Source: Salibacter halophilus (GTDB lineage Bacteria > Bacteroidota > Bacteroidia > Flavobacteriales_G > Salibacteraceae). From it: a stretch of 64,000 nt of DNA. A program made the translations under genes and the position numbers. Every line of letters starts with the position of its first letter. The first letter of the stretch is position 1. The DNA is taken from positions 248,001 to 312,000 of the forward strand of contig NZ_WACR01000001.1 in assembly GCF_008806325.1 (NCBI RefSeq), read 5' to 3'. Positions 54,128-63,296 of this stretch are shown in pieces. A model generated the notes under the pieces. It was not told where the DNA came from, did no database searches, and was given only the letters and a program-made list of their open reading frames with translations.

Positions 54128-55015
54128 TCAGCTCGAAATCTGTTCGTTTTGCATAATAATCATTCCATCAGCCAGCCCGATTTTTGGAACGTGCATAATA
54201 CTGCTATCACTCCACTTCATCGCGTTGAAGTAAATATCACTTGCCGGAACAATCACATCTGCTCGATCAGGGTTTAACTTGAGATTCTGCATTCGTTCCT
54301 CATAGCTCATTTTACTGAGCGACTGACGTGTGATTTTCAGCTCGTGATACAAGAGTGGTCTGGGATATTTTTTATCTGTGAGCTTGTATATTTTATTGAT
54401 ATTCCCCCCGGATCCGATCATTTCAACATGATTCAAATGACTGGTTTTTTCCTTGATCCATGATTTCATCTCCTTCCAGTCTGCATCTTTTGAAAGACCA
54501 TTCAAAAGTCGCAATGTGCCCAGGTTAAAAGACTTTGCATCGTAAATCTCACTGTTTGATAAAATACTGATTTCAGTACTTCCTCCTCCAACATCAACAT
54601 AAACATAGTTTGAATCTTCATCGATGTTTTCTTTGAAGTGCCCATTGAAAATGATCTCCGCCTCACGCTTACCATCAATGATTTCAATATCAATTCCGGT
54701 TTCATCTCTCACTCTTTCAGCGATGGCTCTACCGTTTTTAGCCTCACGCATTGCTGATGTTGCACAAGCTTTAAATGATTCTACATTATGAACTTTCATC
54801 AGATAAGAATAAGCCTTCATTCCATCGAGAAATCGCTCTTGTGTTTCATCGCTAATCTCTCCTTCAACAAAGGCCTCTTTACCCATTCGTATTGGAAGCC
54901 TGATAAGAGCTACTTTTTTGTAGTTGTGGTCTTTTGGATTTCCTATTACACCGCAAATCAAAAGTCTAATAGCATTTGATCCGATATCAATTGCTGCCAG
55001 TTTCTTGTATATCAC
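54128..55015 (-). CDS. ppx: Exopolyphosphatase / Ppx-GppA phosphatase
   Basis: The 295-residue protein is an ASKHA-fold phosphatase: AAIDIGSNAIRLLICG at the N-terminus and YVDVGGGSTEISIL in the middle, then GSGGNINKIYKL. It releases phosphate from polyphosphate or pppGpp. It is shorter than E. coli Ppx and lacks the C-terminal HD-like domain, as in many Bacteroidota. It follows ppk1 with no intergenic base, so both are made together. Confidence 0.93.
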   Translation of the reverse strand: MIYKKLAAIDIGSNAIRLLICGVIGNPKDHNYKKVALIRLPIRMGKEAFVEGEISDETQERFLDGMKAYSYLMKVHNVESFKACATSAMREAKNGRAIAERVRDETGIDIEIIDGKREAEIIFNGHFKENIDEDSNYVYVDVGGGSTEISILSNSEIYDAKSFNLGTLRLLNGLSKDADWKEMKSWIKEKTSHLNHVEMIGSGGNINKIYKLTDKKYPRPLLYHELKITRQSLSKMSYEERMQNLKLNPDRADVIVPASDIYFNAMKWSDSSIMHVPKIGLADGMIIMQNEQISS

Positions 55016-57124
55016 CTATTTTCCCTCCTTAAGCTTGCCTTTGTAGTATTCGTACAACTCGAGTTGCGATCTTATTGGTTTATCTTTTTCTTTCCGTTTT
55101 CTCAACTTATTCTTCAGCGTTCCATCAAGAATTCTAGCCTTTACATTATCACGCCATTGAATATCAATAAAGTCTTTTATTTCTTTTTGTATTTCGCTGT
55201 CATAAATAGGGCAAGTCACTTCTACTCTAGCATCAAGATTTCGCCCCATCCAATCGGCTGATGAAATATATATTTTTTCATCACCTCCATTGGCGAAGAT
55301 AAAAACTCGGGAATGTTCTAAAAAACGATCGAGAATACTAATAGCTTCAATGTTTTCGCTGTATCCTTTTCTACCTGCAACCAGAGAACAAATTCCTCTC
55401 ACGTTCAACCTTATTTTAACCCCGGCATTACTGGCTTCATAGAGTTTGTGAATCAATTCCGGATCTACCAGGCTATTCATTTTTAACGTGATAGAAGCGT
55501 CTTTTTTCTTCTTAGCATTTTTGATTTCATTATCGATCAGATCCTTGAGTTTACCCCGCAGTGTCATCGGTGATGGTACGATATGTTTCAGGTTCTGAAT
55601 GTTACTCTCCTCTCCTTCCAAATAGTTGAAGACCTCATCGATTTCACGTGTAATTTTCTGCTTTGAAGTAAACAGTGCAAGATCGCTGTAGAGTTCAGCA
55701 GTACTTTCATTGTAATTCCCCGTCCCTATGCTGGAATAAAAACGCGTTCCTTTCTCAGATTCGCGCTCGATCAAGCACAATTTGCTGTGAATCTTCAATC
55801 CCGGCATTCCAAAAAGAACCTTAACTCCTTCATCTCTCAAAACGCCAGACCATTTAATATTGGCCTCTTCATCAAAGCGAGCCTGAAGTTCTAAAATCAC
55901 CGTCACTCTTTTGCCATTCTTAGCAGCGTTGATGAGTGCGTTAACCACTTTTGAGCGTTTTGCCAAACGGTAAATCGTGATTTTTATGGAGCGTACCTTT
56001 GGATCAATTGCTGCTTCTCTCAACAGTGAGATAAAGTAATTGAACGTTTGATAAGGATAATGCAGTAAAACGTCTTTCTTCCTAACTACATCCAGTATGC
56101 TCTGATATGGTTGAAGGTCCCTGTGAAGGAGCGGTTTTACATCATCATATTGTAATTGCCCACTGTCAAAATGCGGGAACTTCATGAAATCCTTGAAGTT
56201 GTGATACCTACCTCCCGGAATGATGTTATCGTTTTTATCCACTTCCAGGCTTTCAATCAAGTATGTGAGAAGGTCTTTGGGAATTTTACGATCGTATATA
56301 AACCTAACAGCCTCAGCTTTTTTTCGCTTTTTGAGGCTTTTTTTCATTTTTTCTAAAAAGCTTTTTGATACATCTCTGTCGAGATCGAGCTCAGCATCAC
56401 GCGTGATCTTGATTGTGTAAGCTTCAATGATATCATAATTGAGAATTGCGTAAATCTCTCGTAAGCAATAGCGTATAATATCATCCAAAATAATGATATA
56501 CCGCTTATTACTGATACTCGGGATAACTAAAAACCTGGGTAAAACAGATGATGGGACTTCTAAAATTGAGTACTGAACATCTTTTTTATTTGAACTTTTT
56601 GAGAGTTTAATAGCGAGATAAATAGACGCATCACGAAGTGTGGGAAAGCGGTTCGTTCCATCTAACATAATTGGAACCAAAGCCGGATAAACGTGTTGAT
56701 GAAAATATTCTTTCACATATGCTCCCTGATCTTCCGTGAGCTGCTCTTCATCAACGAGATTAATTCCTTCTTCTCTCAACTCGTTTATTATTCCCCGGTA
56801 AATACGCTGAAAATCCTTTTGCTGCGAAAGCACAGTATCCTGAATTTTAGCCAACAACTCTTGCGGATTTTCCATGATGATTTCCTTCATGTACTTTTTC
56901 AGTGTCACCATCCTTTTAACTGTAGCTACACGAACACGAAAGAATTCATCGAGGTTATTGGAGAAGATACCGAGAAACCTCACTCTCTCCAACAGAGGAT
57001 TTTCAGGGTCTTCAGCTTCCTGTAAAACACGTGCATTAAAAGCAAGCCAACTTATTTCCCTGTTGATAATGTGAATTTCATCATCGACTTTATTGCGCTG
57101 AATGTACTCTAAAACTTCAAGCAT
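55016..57124 (-). CDS. ppk1: Polyphosphate kinase 1
   Basis: The 702-residue protein has the N-terminal PPK domain (REISWLAFNARVLQEAEDPENPLLERVRFLGIFSNNLDEFFRVRV), and two PLD-like catalytic parts including the KIHSKLCLIER region with the phosphorylated histidine and SADWMGRNLDARVEV. It polymerises the gamma phosphate of ATP into polyphosphate through a phosphohistidine intermediate. Encoded between sixA and ppx as one operon. Confidence 0.96.
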   Translation of the reverse strand: MLEVLEYIQRNKVDDEIHIINREISWLAFNARVLQEAEDPENPLLERVRFLGIFSNNLDEFFRVRVATVKRMVTLKKYMKEIIMENPQELLAKIQDTVLSQQKDFQRIYRGIINELREEGINLVDEEQLTEDQGAYVKEYFHQHVYPALVPIMLDGTNRFPTLRDASIYLAIKLSKSSNKKDVQYSILEVPSSVLPRFLVIPSISNKRYIIILDDIIRYCLREIYAILNYDIIEAYTIKITRDAELDLDRDVSKSFLEKMKKSLKKRKKAEAVRFIYDRKIPKDLLTYLIESLEVDKNDNIIPGGRYHNFKDFMKFPHFDSGQLQYDDVKPLLHRDLQPYQSILDVVRKKDVLLHYPYQTFNYFISLLREAAIDPKVRSIKITIYRLAKRSKVVNALINAAKNGKRVTVILELQARFDEEANIKWSGVLRDEGVKVLFGMPGLKIHSKLCLIERESEKGTRFYSSIGTGNYNESTAELYSDLALFTSKQKITREIDEVFNYLEGEESNIQNLKHIVPSPMTLRGKLKDLIDNEIKNAKKKKDASITLKMNSLVDPELIHKLYEASNAGVKIRLNVRGICSLVAGRKGYSENIEAISILDRFLEHSRVFIFANGGDEKIYISSADWMGRNLDARVEVTCPIYDSEIQKEIKDFIDIQWRDNVKARILDGTLKNKLRKRKEKDKPIRSQLELYEYYKGKLKEGK

Positions 57125-57129
57125 ATCGG

Positions 57130-57624
57130 CTATTTCAATTCTTTGGGTTTGATGAAAAATTTGAGCTGGCTTTTAGCTTTTCCAATTTCCCGCCAGTTTT
57201 CAGCTTCAATTTCAATAGCTACCACAGCACATGTTGGAATCTTTTCTACTGAATTGTGCAATAACATATTGAAAAGATTGGTCAGAGCCGGATCGTGTCC
57301 AAAAATCATGAGACTCGATGCATCATTGCGCTGGTTGGCAATTACTTCGAGGTAGTGATGTGCTGATGATGCGTACAGATCGTCCTGAAGAGCAATATGC
57401 TGCAAGGAGTAATCCATTTTTCTGGCAATAATGACAGCGGTGTGGAAGGCTCTGACCGCGACACTGCTAACAATTAAATCTGGACAAATTTTATCTTTTC
57501 GCAAATGCTCGCCAATTAAATAAGCATCCTGCACCCCTCTTCTTTTGAGAGACCTGTCAATATCGCTTAAGTCTGTGTCTTTCCAACTAGACTTACCATG
57601 TCTTACAAGATAAATGGTTTTCAT
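57130..57624 (-). CDS. sixA: SixA-family phosphohistidine phosphatase
   Basis: The 164-residue histidine phosphatase has the RHG motif (VRHGKSSWKD) and the second catalytic histidine in MIFGHDPALTN. SixA removes phosphate from phosphohistidine in phosphorelay proteins. It lies six bases upstream of ppk1, whose own intermediate is a phosphohistidine, and next to a hybrid kinase locus. Two 11-mer copies lie at 57280 and 57448. Confidence 0.88.
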   Translation of the reverse strand: MKTIYLVRHGKSSWKDTDLSDIDRSLKRRGVQDAYLIGEHLRKDKICPDLIVSSVAVRAFHTAVIIARKMDYSLQHIALQDDLYASSAHHYLEVIANQRNDASSLMIFGHDPALTNLFNMLLHNSVEKIPTCAVVAIEIEAENWREIGKAKSQLKFFIKPKELK

Positions 57625-57800
57625 AGCTCAAATTCATAACGTTTATTAATTAGGACAAAAGTGTTACGGCAAGTTGGCTTGAGTTCTATTAAATCGTTAC
57701 GTTAAAATTAAATTACCTCCTTCACATTCAGTATAAAAATAGTTGAAAACTTTGTTAACAAATGGTTCATTGTTGTTAATAAGTGCATTTTGATGCTTAT

Positions 57801-57808
57801 TAAGTTTG
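57801..57808 (+). promoter_or_regulatory. -7 promoter element upstream of the 181-aa protein
   Basis: TAAGTTTG, full match, 32 bases before ATG 57841; makes the earlier in-frame start at 57790 unlikely. Confidence 0.5.
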
Positions 57809-57840
57809 CAATTAGAATTAGTGTAAAATCGGGGGGTTTA

Positions 57841-58386
57841 ATGTTTCGTACGCTTTTTAAACGAAAAGTCTCAGAAGAAAAGTTAGTTGTTTACTTTATC
57901 AACTCAACTATTGAAATGGTTGACAACGGCTTTGGTGATGTGGCTGAACTGATCAATCAGGATCCTTGTTTTGTGGAATCACCAAACATTCAACCTAACC
58001 AAAACGATCAGTTTTTACTGATTGTTTTAGCAGGTAATATCAAACTTATCAGTAATAATTTTGAAAGTATCCAGGACAGGAGATTGTTGAATAAAGCGTA
58101 CAATGTACTATCTCACACTTTCGACTTACCTGCTGATGAAGTTCAAAAGTTAATTTCAAACTACCAAAGTTATATCAGTAAGGTTAATTTCCCCTCAAAG
58201 AATACGCTTTATGGAATGTCTAAAGCTGTATTTCACAAATATGGCCTCAACGAATTCCAGGAACCTTACTTCAGGAATATGAAAGCCCCCAATCCATTAT
58301 TCATAAAGCGGTTAGACTCAATCATTGAGAAGTTCATTTGGGACTGGACCGAGTTCCAGGAGAAGTATAAAATTGTAGAGCGTTAA
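57841..58386 (+). CDS. Uncharacterised protein (181 aa)
   Basis: From ATG 57841 the protein is 181 residues, helical, with no signal peptide or membrane helix (LFKRKVSEEKLVVYFINSTIEMVDNGFGDVAELINQDP). No known family is recognised. It has its own promoter element, is divergent from sixA, and converges with lhgO with a 4-base overlap. The composition is consistent with a real, expressed protein. Confidence 0.68.
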   Translation: MFRTLFKRKVSEEKLVVYFINSTIEMVDNGFGDVAELINQDPCFVESPNIQPNQNDQFLLIVLAGNIKLISNNFESIQDRRLLNKAYNVLSHTFDLPADEVQKLISNYQSYISKVNFPSKNTLYGMSKAVFHKYGLNEFQEPYFRNMKAPNPLFIKRLDSIIEKFIWDWTEFQEKYKIVER

Positions 58387-59603
58387 TCTTTTAATCCAAA
58401 GTGTTCAACGGCCATTTGGCTAACATCTTCTCCAATTGCAAGTGCTGCTGTTGCTGCCGGTGATGGCGCATTTAAGACGTGAATACTCCTGTCATTATAC
58501 ATGATCCTGAAATCGTCCTTAGTATCACCATTATCTTTTAGCAAAAGAGCTCTAACGCCACTTCTTCCTTCTTTGATATCATCCATGGTCAGATCCGGAA
58601 TCAGGCGCTGAAGGGTTTTGAGGAAGAGTTTCTTTGAGAAAGCTCTGCGGTATTCATTAATACCAAAACTCATGTTTTTCATGAATAGATTCCATGTTCC
58701 TTTGTAAGATAGAGCATCAATAGTATCCCTGATATCGAAGTCTGTTTTTCCGTAGCCTTCTCTTTTAAAAGTGAATACAGCATTAGGTCCACATTCAATT
58801 TCACCGTTTGTCATCCTTGTGAAGTGAACACCCAGGAATGGGAAATCGGGATTAGGAACCGGGTAAATCAAGTTGCGGACTTTGTGTTTCGCTTGATCGG
58901 TTAATTCATAATAATCACCTCTAAAACCAACAACCTTTTCGTCTAAATCTACTTTATCTTTTCTCGCAAGTCTATCAGCCTGAAGTCCGCCACAAAAGAT
59001 CAAGTGTTTCGCCTTGTATTTTGCTTTGCTGGTGTGCACAATATTACATTCAGAACCGCCCTCAATATCCTCTACTTTCTCTCCTAAAACGATCTTGCTG
59101 TTTTCCTGAATTTTTGTGACCAATTCAGCCATTTTCTCAGTAGCGGCACGGTAGTCAATTATTCCGGTAACCGGAACCCAAATTCCTTTTATTCCGGCAC
59201 AATGAGGTTCAATTTCTCTCACCTGGTGACCATCAATTTTCTCAATCCCCTCAATACCGTTTTGCTGACCGATGTTAAAGATTTTATCCAAATGAGGAAG
59301 CTCTTTTTCATCAGTGGCAACCACGACTTTACCACATACATCATGTGGAATGTTGTGCTCTCGCGCAAATGTCACGAGCTCTTTTCTTCCTCTCACACAG
59401 TTGATAGCCTTTTTACTACCCGGCTTGTAGTAAAGTCCTGAGTGAATGACACCACTATTGTTTCCAGTTTGATGATCAGCCAAATGCTTTTCTTTCTCGA
59501 TCAGAACTATCTTCTTATCAGGAAATTTCTTTTGTATCTTATATGCACTCGCTGTTCCAACAATTCCTCCACCGATTACAGCAACATCGTAAGTCGTATC
59601 CAT
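58383..59603 (-). CDS. lhgO: L-2-hydroxyglutarate oxidase
   Basis: The 406-residue FAD-dependent oxidoreductase of the DAO fold starts with VAVIGGGIVGTASAYKI and has HQTGNNSGVIHSGLYY and the conserved GRSGVRALLLKDNGD near the C-terminus, typical of LhgO. It oxidises L-2-hydroxyglutarate to 2-oxoglutarate with quinone or oxygen as acceptor. An 11-mer copy lies at 58587-58596. Confidence 0.92.
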   Translation of the reverse strand: MDTTYDVAVIGGGIVGTASAYKIQKKFPDKKIVLIEKEKHLADHQTGNNSGVIHSGLYYKPGSKKAINCVRGRKELVTFAREHNIPHDVCGKVVVATDEKELPHLDKIFNIGQQNGIEGIEKIDGHQVREIEPHCAGIKGIWVPVTGIIDYRAATEKMAELVTKIQENSKIVLGEKVEDIEGGSECNIVHTSKAKYKAKHLIFCGGLQADRLARKDKVDLDEKVVGFRGDYYELTDQAKHKVRNLIYPVPNPDFPFLGVHFTRMTNGEIECGPNAVFTFKREGYGKTDFDIRDTIDALSYKGTWNLFMKNMSFGINEYRRAFSKKLFLKTLQRLIPDLTMDDIKEGRSGVRALLLKDNGDTKDDFRIMYNDRSIHVLNAPSPAATAALAIGEDVSQMAVEHFGLKD

Positions 59604-59637
59604 TTCAAATAAATTTGGGGTGCTAAATTAAAGTATT

Positions 59638-60945
59638 CTACATTGATATTCGTTCACTTGACTTCAGGTAGAACATAGCTAAAAGGGCTAGCAGAAAAAA
59701 TACACCTAAAGTCAATGCACTATAATGCATATCACCAGTCATTTGTTCAATAAAACCATAGGCGAATGTTCCCAGGACTATTGCCATTTTTTCTGTTACG
59801 TCAAAGAAACTAAAGTAAGTTGTGTGCTCGCCTTTTTCGGGTAGCATCTTGGAATAAGTACTTCTAGCGAGAGATTGAATTCCGCCCATGACCAATCCAA
59901 CCGTTCCGCCAAGCATGTAGAACTTGATTGCTACATTTGGATCTGACCGTTGAAGTAAAAAAGCAGCTCCACATATCCCCAGCCATATTATTATGGCCAA
60001 AACGAGTCCTTTGAAGTTCCCAATTTTCTCAGATATTTTCGAGAACAATACGGCTCCTAAAATTCCCAAAAACTGGATGATTAAAATCGTGCTGATAAGC
60101 TGAAGTGTACTCAAACCCAAAGCTTTTTGACCAAATACGCTAGCTAACAAAATAACGGTTTGTACTCCCATGCTAAAAAAGAAAAAGGCAACGAGATATT
60201 TACGTAAGACGCCCAGTTTTTTAAGTTGAATCCAAAACTTTCTCAATTCTCTATACCCGTTAGTGAGTGTACGCCACTTAATAGATTTTCGCTCTACTGG
60301 CTCGGGCAGGTTGCGAAATGTAATTTGGGCGAAAAGTGCCCACCATGCACCAACTAGCAAGAAAGAAAGCCGGGTAGCAAAACTTTTTTCCAAACCGATA
60401 AATGAATGACCTTCAATCAAAGCAAGACAAAGAATTAGCAACAATGAGCTCCCTAAATATCCCAGGCTATAACCTCTGGCACTGACTTTATCCTGTAACC
60501 TTCTTGGTGCTATTTCAGGCAAATAGGCGTTGTAAAAAACCTGAGAGCCCCAAAATCCAACACTAGCTAAAATTGAGGCTAGAAGTGCCAGCCAAATCAT
60601 ATCGACATCATCAAAAAAGAATAACCCAGCACAACTGATTGCTCCCACGTAACAGAACCTTCTCAAAAAGGACTTTTTTCTTCCGCTGAAATCTGCTACA
60701 CCTGAAAGCAGCGGACTCATAAGCGCAACGAGAAAAAAGCTTGTTGATAAAGCGTAAGAGTAGAGTGATGTATTGGTGAAAGTGGCACCTAAAAATTCTA
60801 TTTGGTCAGATCCGTTAACTGTTGTAACCGAATTGTAGTAAATAGGGAAAATGGCAGTGGATATCACGAGCGAGTAAACAGAGTTTGCCCAATCATAAAA
60901 AGCCCATGCCTTGATAACTTTAGGCTTATACTGGTAGTGTGCCAT
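59638..60945 (-). CDS. MFS transporter, UMF1/Atg22-like
   Basis: The 435-residue protein has about twelve membrane helices. The N-terminus WAFYDWANSVYSLVISTAIFPIYY is the UMF1/Atg22 family signature, and GGIQSLARSTYSKMLPEKGEHTTYFSFFDVTEKMA is the conserved second-half loop. Such proteins probably export amino acids or similar small metabolites; the substrate is unknown. It is followed on the minus strand by lhgO. Two 11-mer copies occur at 59939 and 60804. Confidence 0.9.
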   Translation of the reverse strand: MAHYQYKPKVIKAWAFYDWANSVYSLVISTAIFPIYYNSVTTVNGSDQIEFLGATFTNTSLYSYALSTSFFLVALMSPLLSGVADFSGRKKSFLRRFCYVGAISCAGLFFFDDVDMIWLALLASILASVGFWGSQVFYNAYLPEIAPRRLQDKVSARGYSLGYLGSSLLLILCLALIEGHSFIGLEKSFATRLSFLLVGAWWALFAQITFRNLPEPVERKSIKWRTLTNGYRELRKFWIQLKKLGVLRKYLVAFFFFSMGVQTVILLASVFGQKALGLSTLQLISTILIIQFLGILGAVLFSKISEKIGNFKGLVLAIIIWLGICGAAFLLQRSDPNVAIKFYMLGGTVGLVMGGIQSLARSTYSKMLPEKGEHTTYFSFFDVTEKMAIVLGTFAYGFIEQMTGDMHYSALTLGVFFLLALLAMFYLKSSERISM

Positions 60946-60954
60946 GATGCAAAT

Positions 60955-60995
60955 AAAAAGAAAAGGTCAATAGGAATTCCTATTGACCTTTATTC
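60955..60995 (-). terminator. Terminator of the OmpA-family gene: 30-bp perfect palindrome
   Basis: Positions 60962-60991 are a perfect palindrome centred on GAATTC. On the minus strand it is followed by a T-rich stretch. Confidence 0.8.
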
Positions 60996-61013
60996 TTTGA
61001 AAAGATTGTCTGT

Positions 61014-62162
61014 TTATCTAGCTTCGAACGTAACTCTTCGGTTTTTAGCTCTAGCTTCATCAGTGCCGGCATCGTCCACTATTTGTGAATCGCCAACACC
61101 TTCAAAGGAAAGCCTCGATTCATCAATTCCCCTTTTGATAAGGTAATCGTGAATGTATTTAGCTCGCTTAGCGGAAATATCTTCAGAGATTTTTTCAGCT
61201 TCTTTTGCTGAACTGTGACCTATTACTTTTACCTGAAGGCCTTCATTTTCTTCGAGCAAGCGAATTACTTCAATAATTGCTGCTGGTGTACTTGGGCTTG
61301 TAGAGTTATAATCGAAGTAAACCTTTTTGAGACTCAGTTTTTTGGCTGCATCCATGTCTGCGTCTTCACTAACATTTTCGCTGTAAACAACCTGCATTTC
61401 ATCACTTTTCTTTTCCTCTTCACATGTGCATGAAGAAATTTCTTCCATGTTGTAAACAGATACATCATCTACAAAATAATAAGCATCGTTTGTTTGGAGT
61501 TGATCGTATCCTTTTACTCGTCTCATCGATTCGTAATCGTCCCGGTCAGCTTCCTCAGGATTTGTAAAGTTCCCGATTGTCAGGTATTTCTCACCACCTT
61601 TTGCAGTGTAAGTTCCGCAAATTGTTTTCCACATATATTGATCCATGAAGATTTTATTTTCAGGATGCATGATTTGTGGCTTGATTTCCCAGTCATCGAT
61701 TGTATTACCTCTTACTTTTCTATCACTCAAGTAACCACCAATGTTATTAGTCGCATATCGCGATATTTTAGATAGTACTATGTTGAAGTTTACACAATAG
61801 GTTTTGCCTTCAATCATATCATCTTTAAGGCGAACCTGAATAAAAGTGTTTTTTGTTCTACCTCTGTATCCAAACATGCGAACACCGGCATAATTTTGAC
61901 CATCTAGAGGCATTTGGTATCCCATTTTATTTTCTGGAATTCCCCATTCGTCTTTTGCTTCTTTTGAATAAACATCTGCTCCATTTTCTTCATCTGGAGA
62001 AAACCACTCAATTACATCTTCTATTGCTTTGTCGCCTTTTCGTATGCGACCATCAGTTTGTTCAAAACTCCCGTTTGGAACGAGGTTGTTTTGCGCACTG
62101 AGCGAAAGAGTAAAAAAAGTACCAACCGCAAGGGTTAAAACTGCTCGAATATTCCTTTTCAT
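61014..62162 (-). CDS. OmpA-family protein with N-terminal carbohydrate-binding-like domain
   Basis: From ATG 62162 (four bases after the hemE stop; a longer start would overlap hemE) the protein is 382 residues. A signal peptide ends near SLSAQ. Residues ~25-240 are a galactose-binding-like or DUF642-like domain with NLVPNGSFEQTDG and many aromatic strands. A Cys-rich linker (SCTCEEEKK) precedes the peptidoglycan-binding OmpA_C domain (KKLSLKKVYFDYNSTSPST to AKNRRVTFEAR, ~270-382). It likely links peptidoglycan to a sugar-binding surface layer. Confidence 0.85.
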   Translation of the reverse strand: MKRNIRAVLTLAVGTFFTLSLSAQNNLVPNGSFEQTDGRIRKGDKAIEDVIEWFSPDEENGADVYSKEAKDEWGIPENKMGYQMPLDGQNYAGVRMFGYRGRTKNTFIQVRLKDDMIEGKTYCVNFNIVLSKISRYATNNIGGYLSDRKVRGNTIDDWEIKPQIMHPENKIFMDQYMWKTICGTYTAKGGEKYLTIGNFTNPEEADRDDYESMRRVKGYDQLQTNDAYYFVDDVSVYNMEEISSCTCEEEKKSDEMQVVYSENVSEDADMDAAKKLSLKKVYFDYNSTSPSTPAAIIEVIRLLEENEGLQVKVIGHSSAKEAEKISEDISAKRAKYIHDYLIKRGIDESRLSFEGVGDSQIVDDAGTDEARAKNRRVTFEAR

Positions 62163-62166
62163 AATT

Positions 62167-63201
62167 TTAGAATTGATGTTTCTTAACTGTTTCAATAAAT
62201 AATTTCACCTTTTCCGGATTTGTATCCGGGTAAACTCCGTGGCCTAAATTAGCAATATATCGCTGACTACCAAAGTCTTCAAGCATTTGCTGAGTTTCTT
62301 TTACAAGAACCTCATCGGGTGCATAAAGCGTACAGGGATCTAAGTTACCCTGTAATGTACGCTCATTACCAACTAGTTGCCTGCCTTCTTTACGGTCCAT
62401 ATTCCAATCTAAGCCTACTGTATTGCAATTTAATTTTGCAATTTCACTGATGGAGCGGTAAGCACCTTTTGAAAAAACGGTTTTGGGCACAGTGTCAATG
62501 CTATCGCAAATTTCTTTGATGTATGGCAAAGCAAATTCCTCGTATTGTTTTTTGGGAAGTATGCCTGCCCAGCTATCAAAGACTTGTACCATATCAGCAC
62601 CCGCTTCAATTTGTGCTTTAAGGTAAGTTATTGTGGTTTGTGTTATCTTATTAAGCACAGAGTGTGCCAAAGTTGGATTTTGATATAAAATCTTTCGTGC
62701 GTTACTGAATGTTTTTGAGCCGCCACCTTCTACTATATATGAGAATATTGTCCACGGAGCTCCAGCAAATCCAATTAATGGAACACGACCATCGAGTTCT
62801 TTTTTCGTGAGTGATATGGCATCGCTAACATATCTCAACTTGTCGTGTGGATCAGGGATAATGAGTGACTCGGCATCGCGCTCGGTTCTGACCGTTGTTT
62901 CAAAAATAGGTCCTACTCCCTTTTTCATTTGATAGGTAACGCCCATCGCCTCGGGAACTACAAGTATATCAGAGAAGATGATAGCGGCATCAACTCCCAA
63001 AATATCGACCGGCTGCAAGGTAACTTCACAAGCTAGCTCAGGTGTTTCAACCAGTTCTTTAAACCCTGATAATGAATTGCGAACAGCTCTGTATTCGGGC
63101 AAAATCCTGCCTGCCTGGCGCATTAGCCAAACGGGCACTCTCTCAACTTTCTCGCCTCTTGCGGCTCTGAGTATTAAATCGTTTTTCAATTGTAATTTCA
63201 T
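62167..63201 (-). CDS. hemE: Uroporphyrinogen decarboxylase
   Basis: The 344-residue protein has the family signatures [16 protein letters not shown] near the N-terminus and [17 protein letters not shown] in the middle. HemE decarboxylates uroporphyrinogen III to coproporphyrinogen III in heme synthesis. It is followed by the OmpA-family gene four bases after its stop codon, in the same direction. Confidence 0.96.
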   Translation of the reverse strand: MKLQLKNDLILRAARGEKVERVPVWLMRQAGRILPEYRAVRNSLSGFKELVETPELACEVTLQPVDILGVDAAIIFSDILVVPEAMGVTYQMKKGVGPIFETTVRTERDAESLIIPDPHDKLRYVSDAISLTKKELDGRVPLIGFAGAPWTIFSYIVEGGGSKTFSNARKILYQNPTLAHSVLNKITQTTITYLKAQIEAGADMVQVFDSWAGILPKKQYEEFALPYIKEICDSIDTVPKTVFSKGAYRSISEIAKLNCNTVGLDWNMDRKEGRQLVGNERTLQGNLDPCTLYAPDEVLVKETQQMLEDFGSQRYIANLGHGVYPDTNPEKVKLFIETVKKHQF

Positions 63202-63211
63202 TTGAGGTGTT

Positions 63212-63219
63212 CAAATATA
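63212..63219 (-). promoter_or_regulatory. hemE -7 promoter element
   Basis: Minus strand TATATTTG, full match to TAnnTTTG, about ten bases before the start codon. Confidence 0.5.
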
Positions 63220-63246
63220 CAACTTGCTCACTTCTGTTAAGTCAAT

Positions 63247-63278
63247 AAAAAACCCCGACAATTTTGCCGGGGTTTTCT
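63247..63278 (-). terminator. Terminator after aconitase
   Basis: AAAACCCCG and CGGGGTTTT form a perfect stem with ten-base loop; on the minus strand a T run follows. Confidence 0.9.
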
Positions 63279-63296
63279 GTTAAGCTCTAGTGTGAA

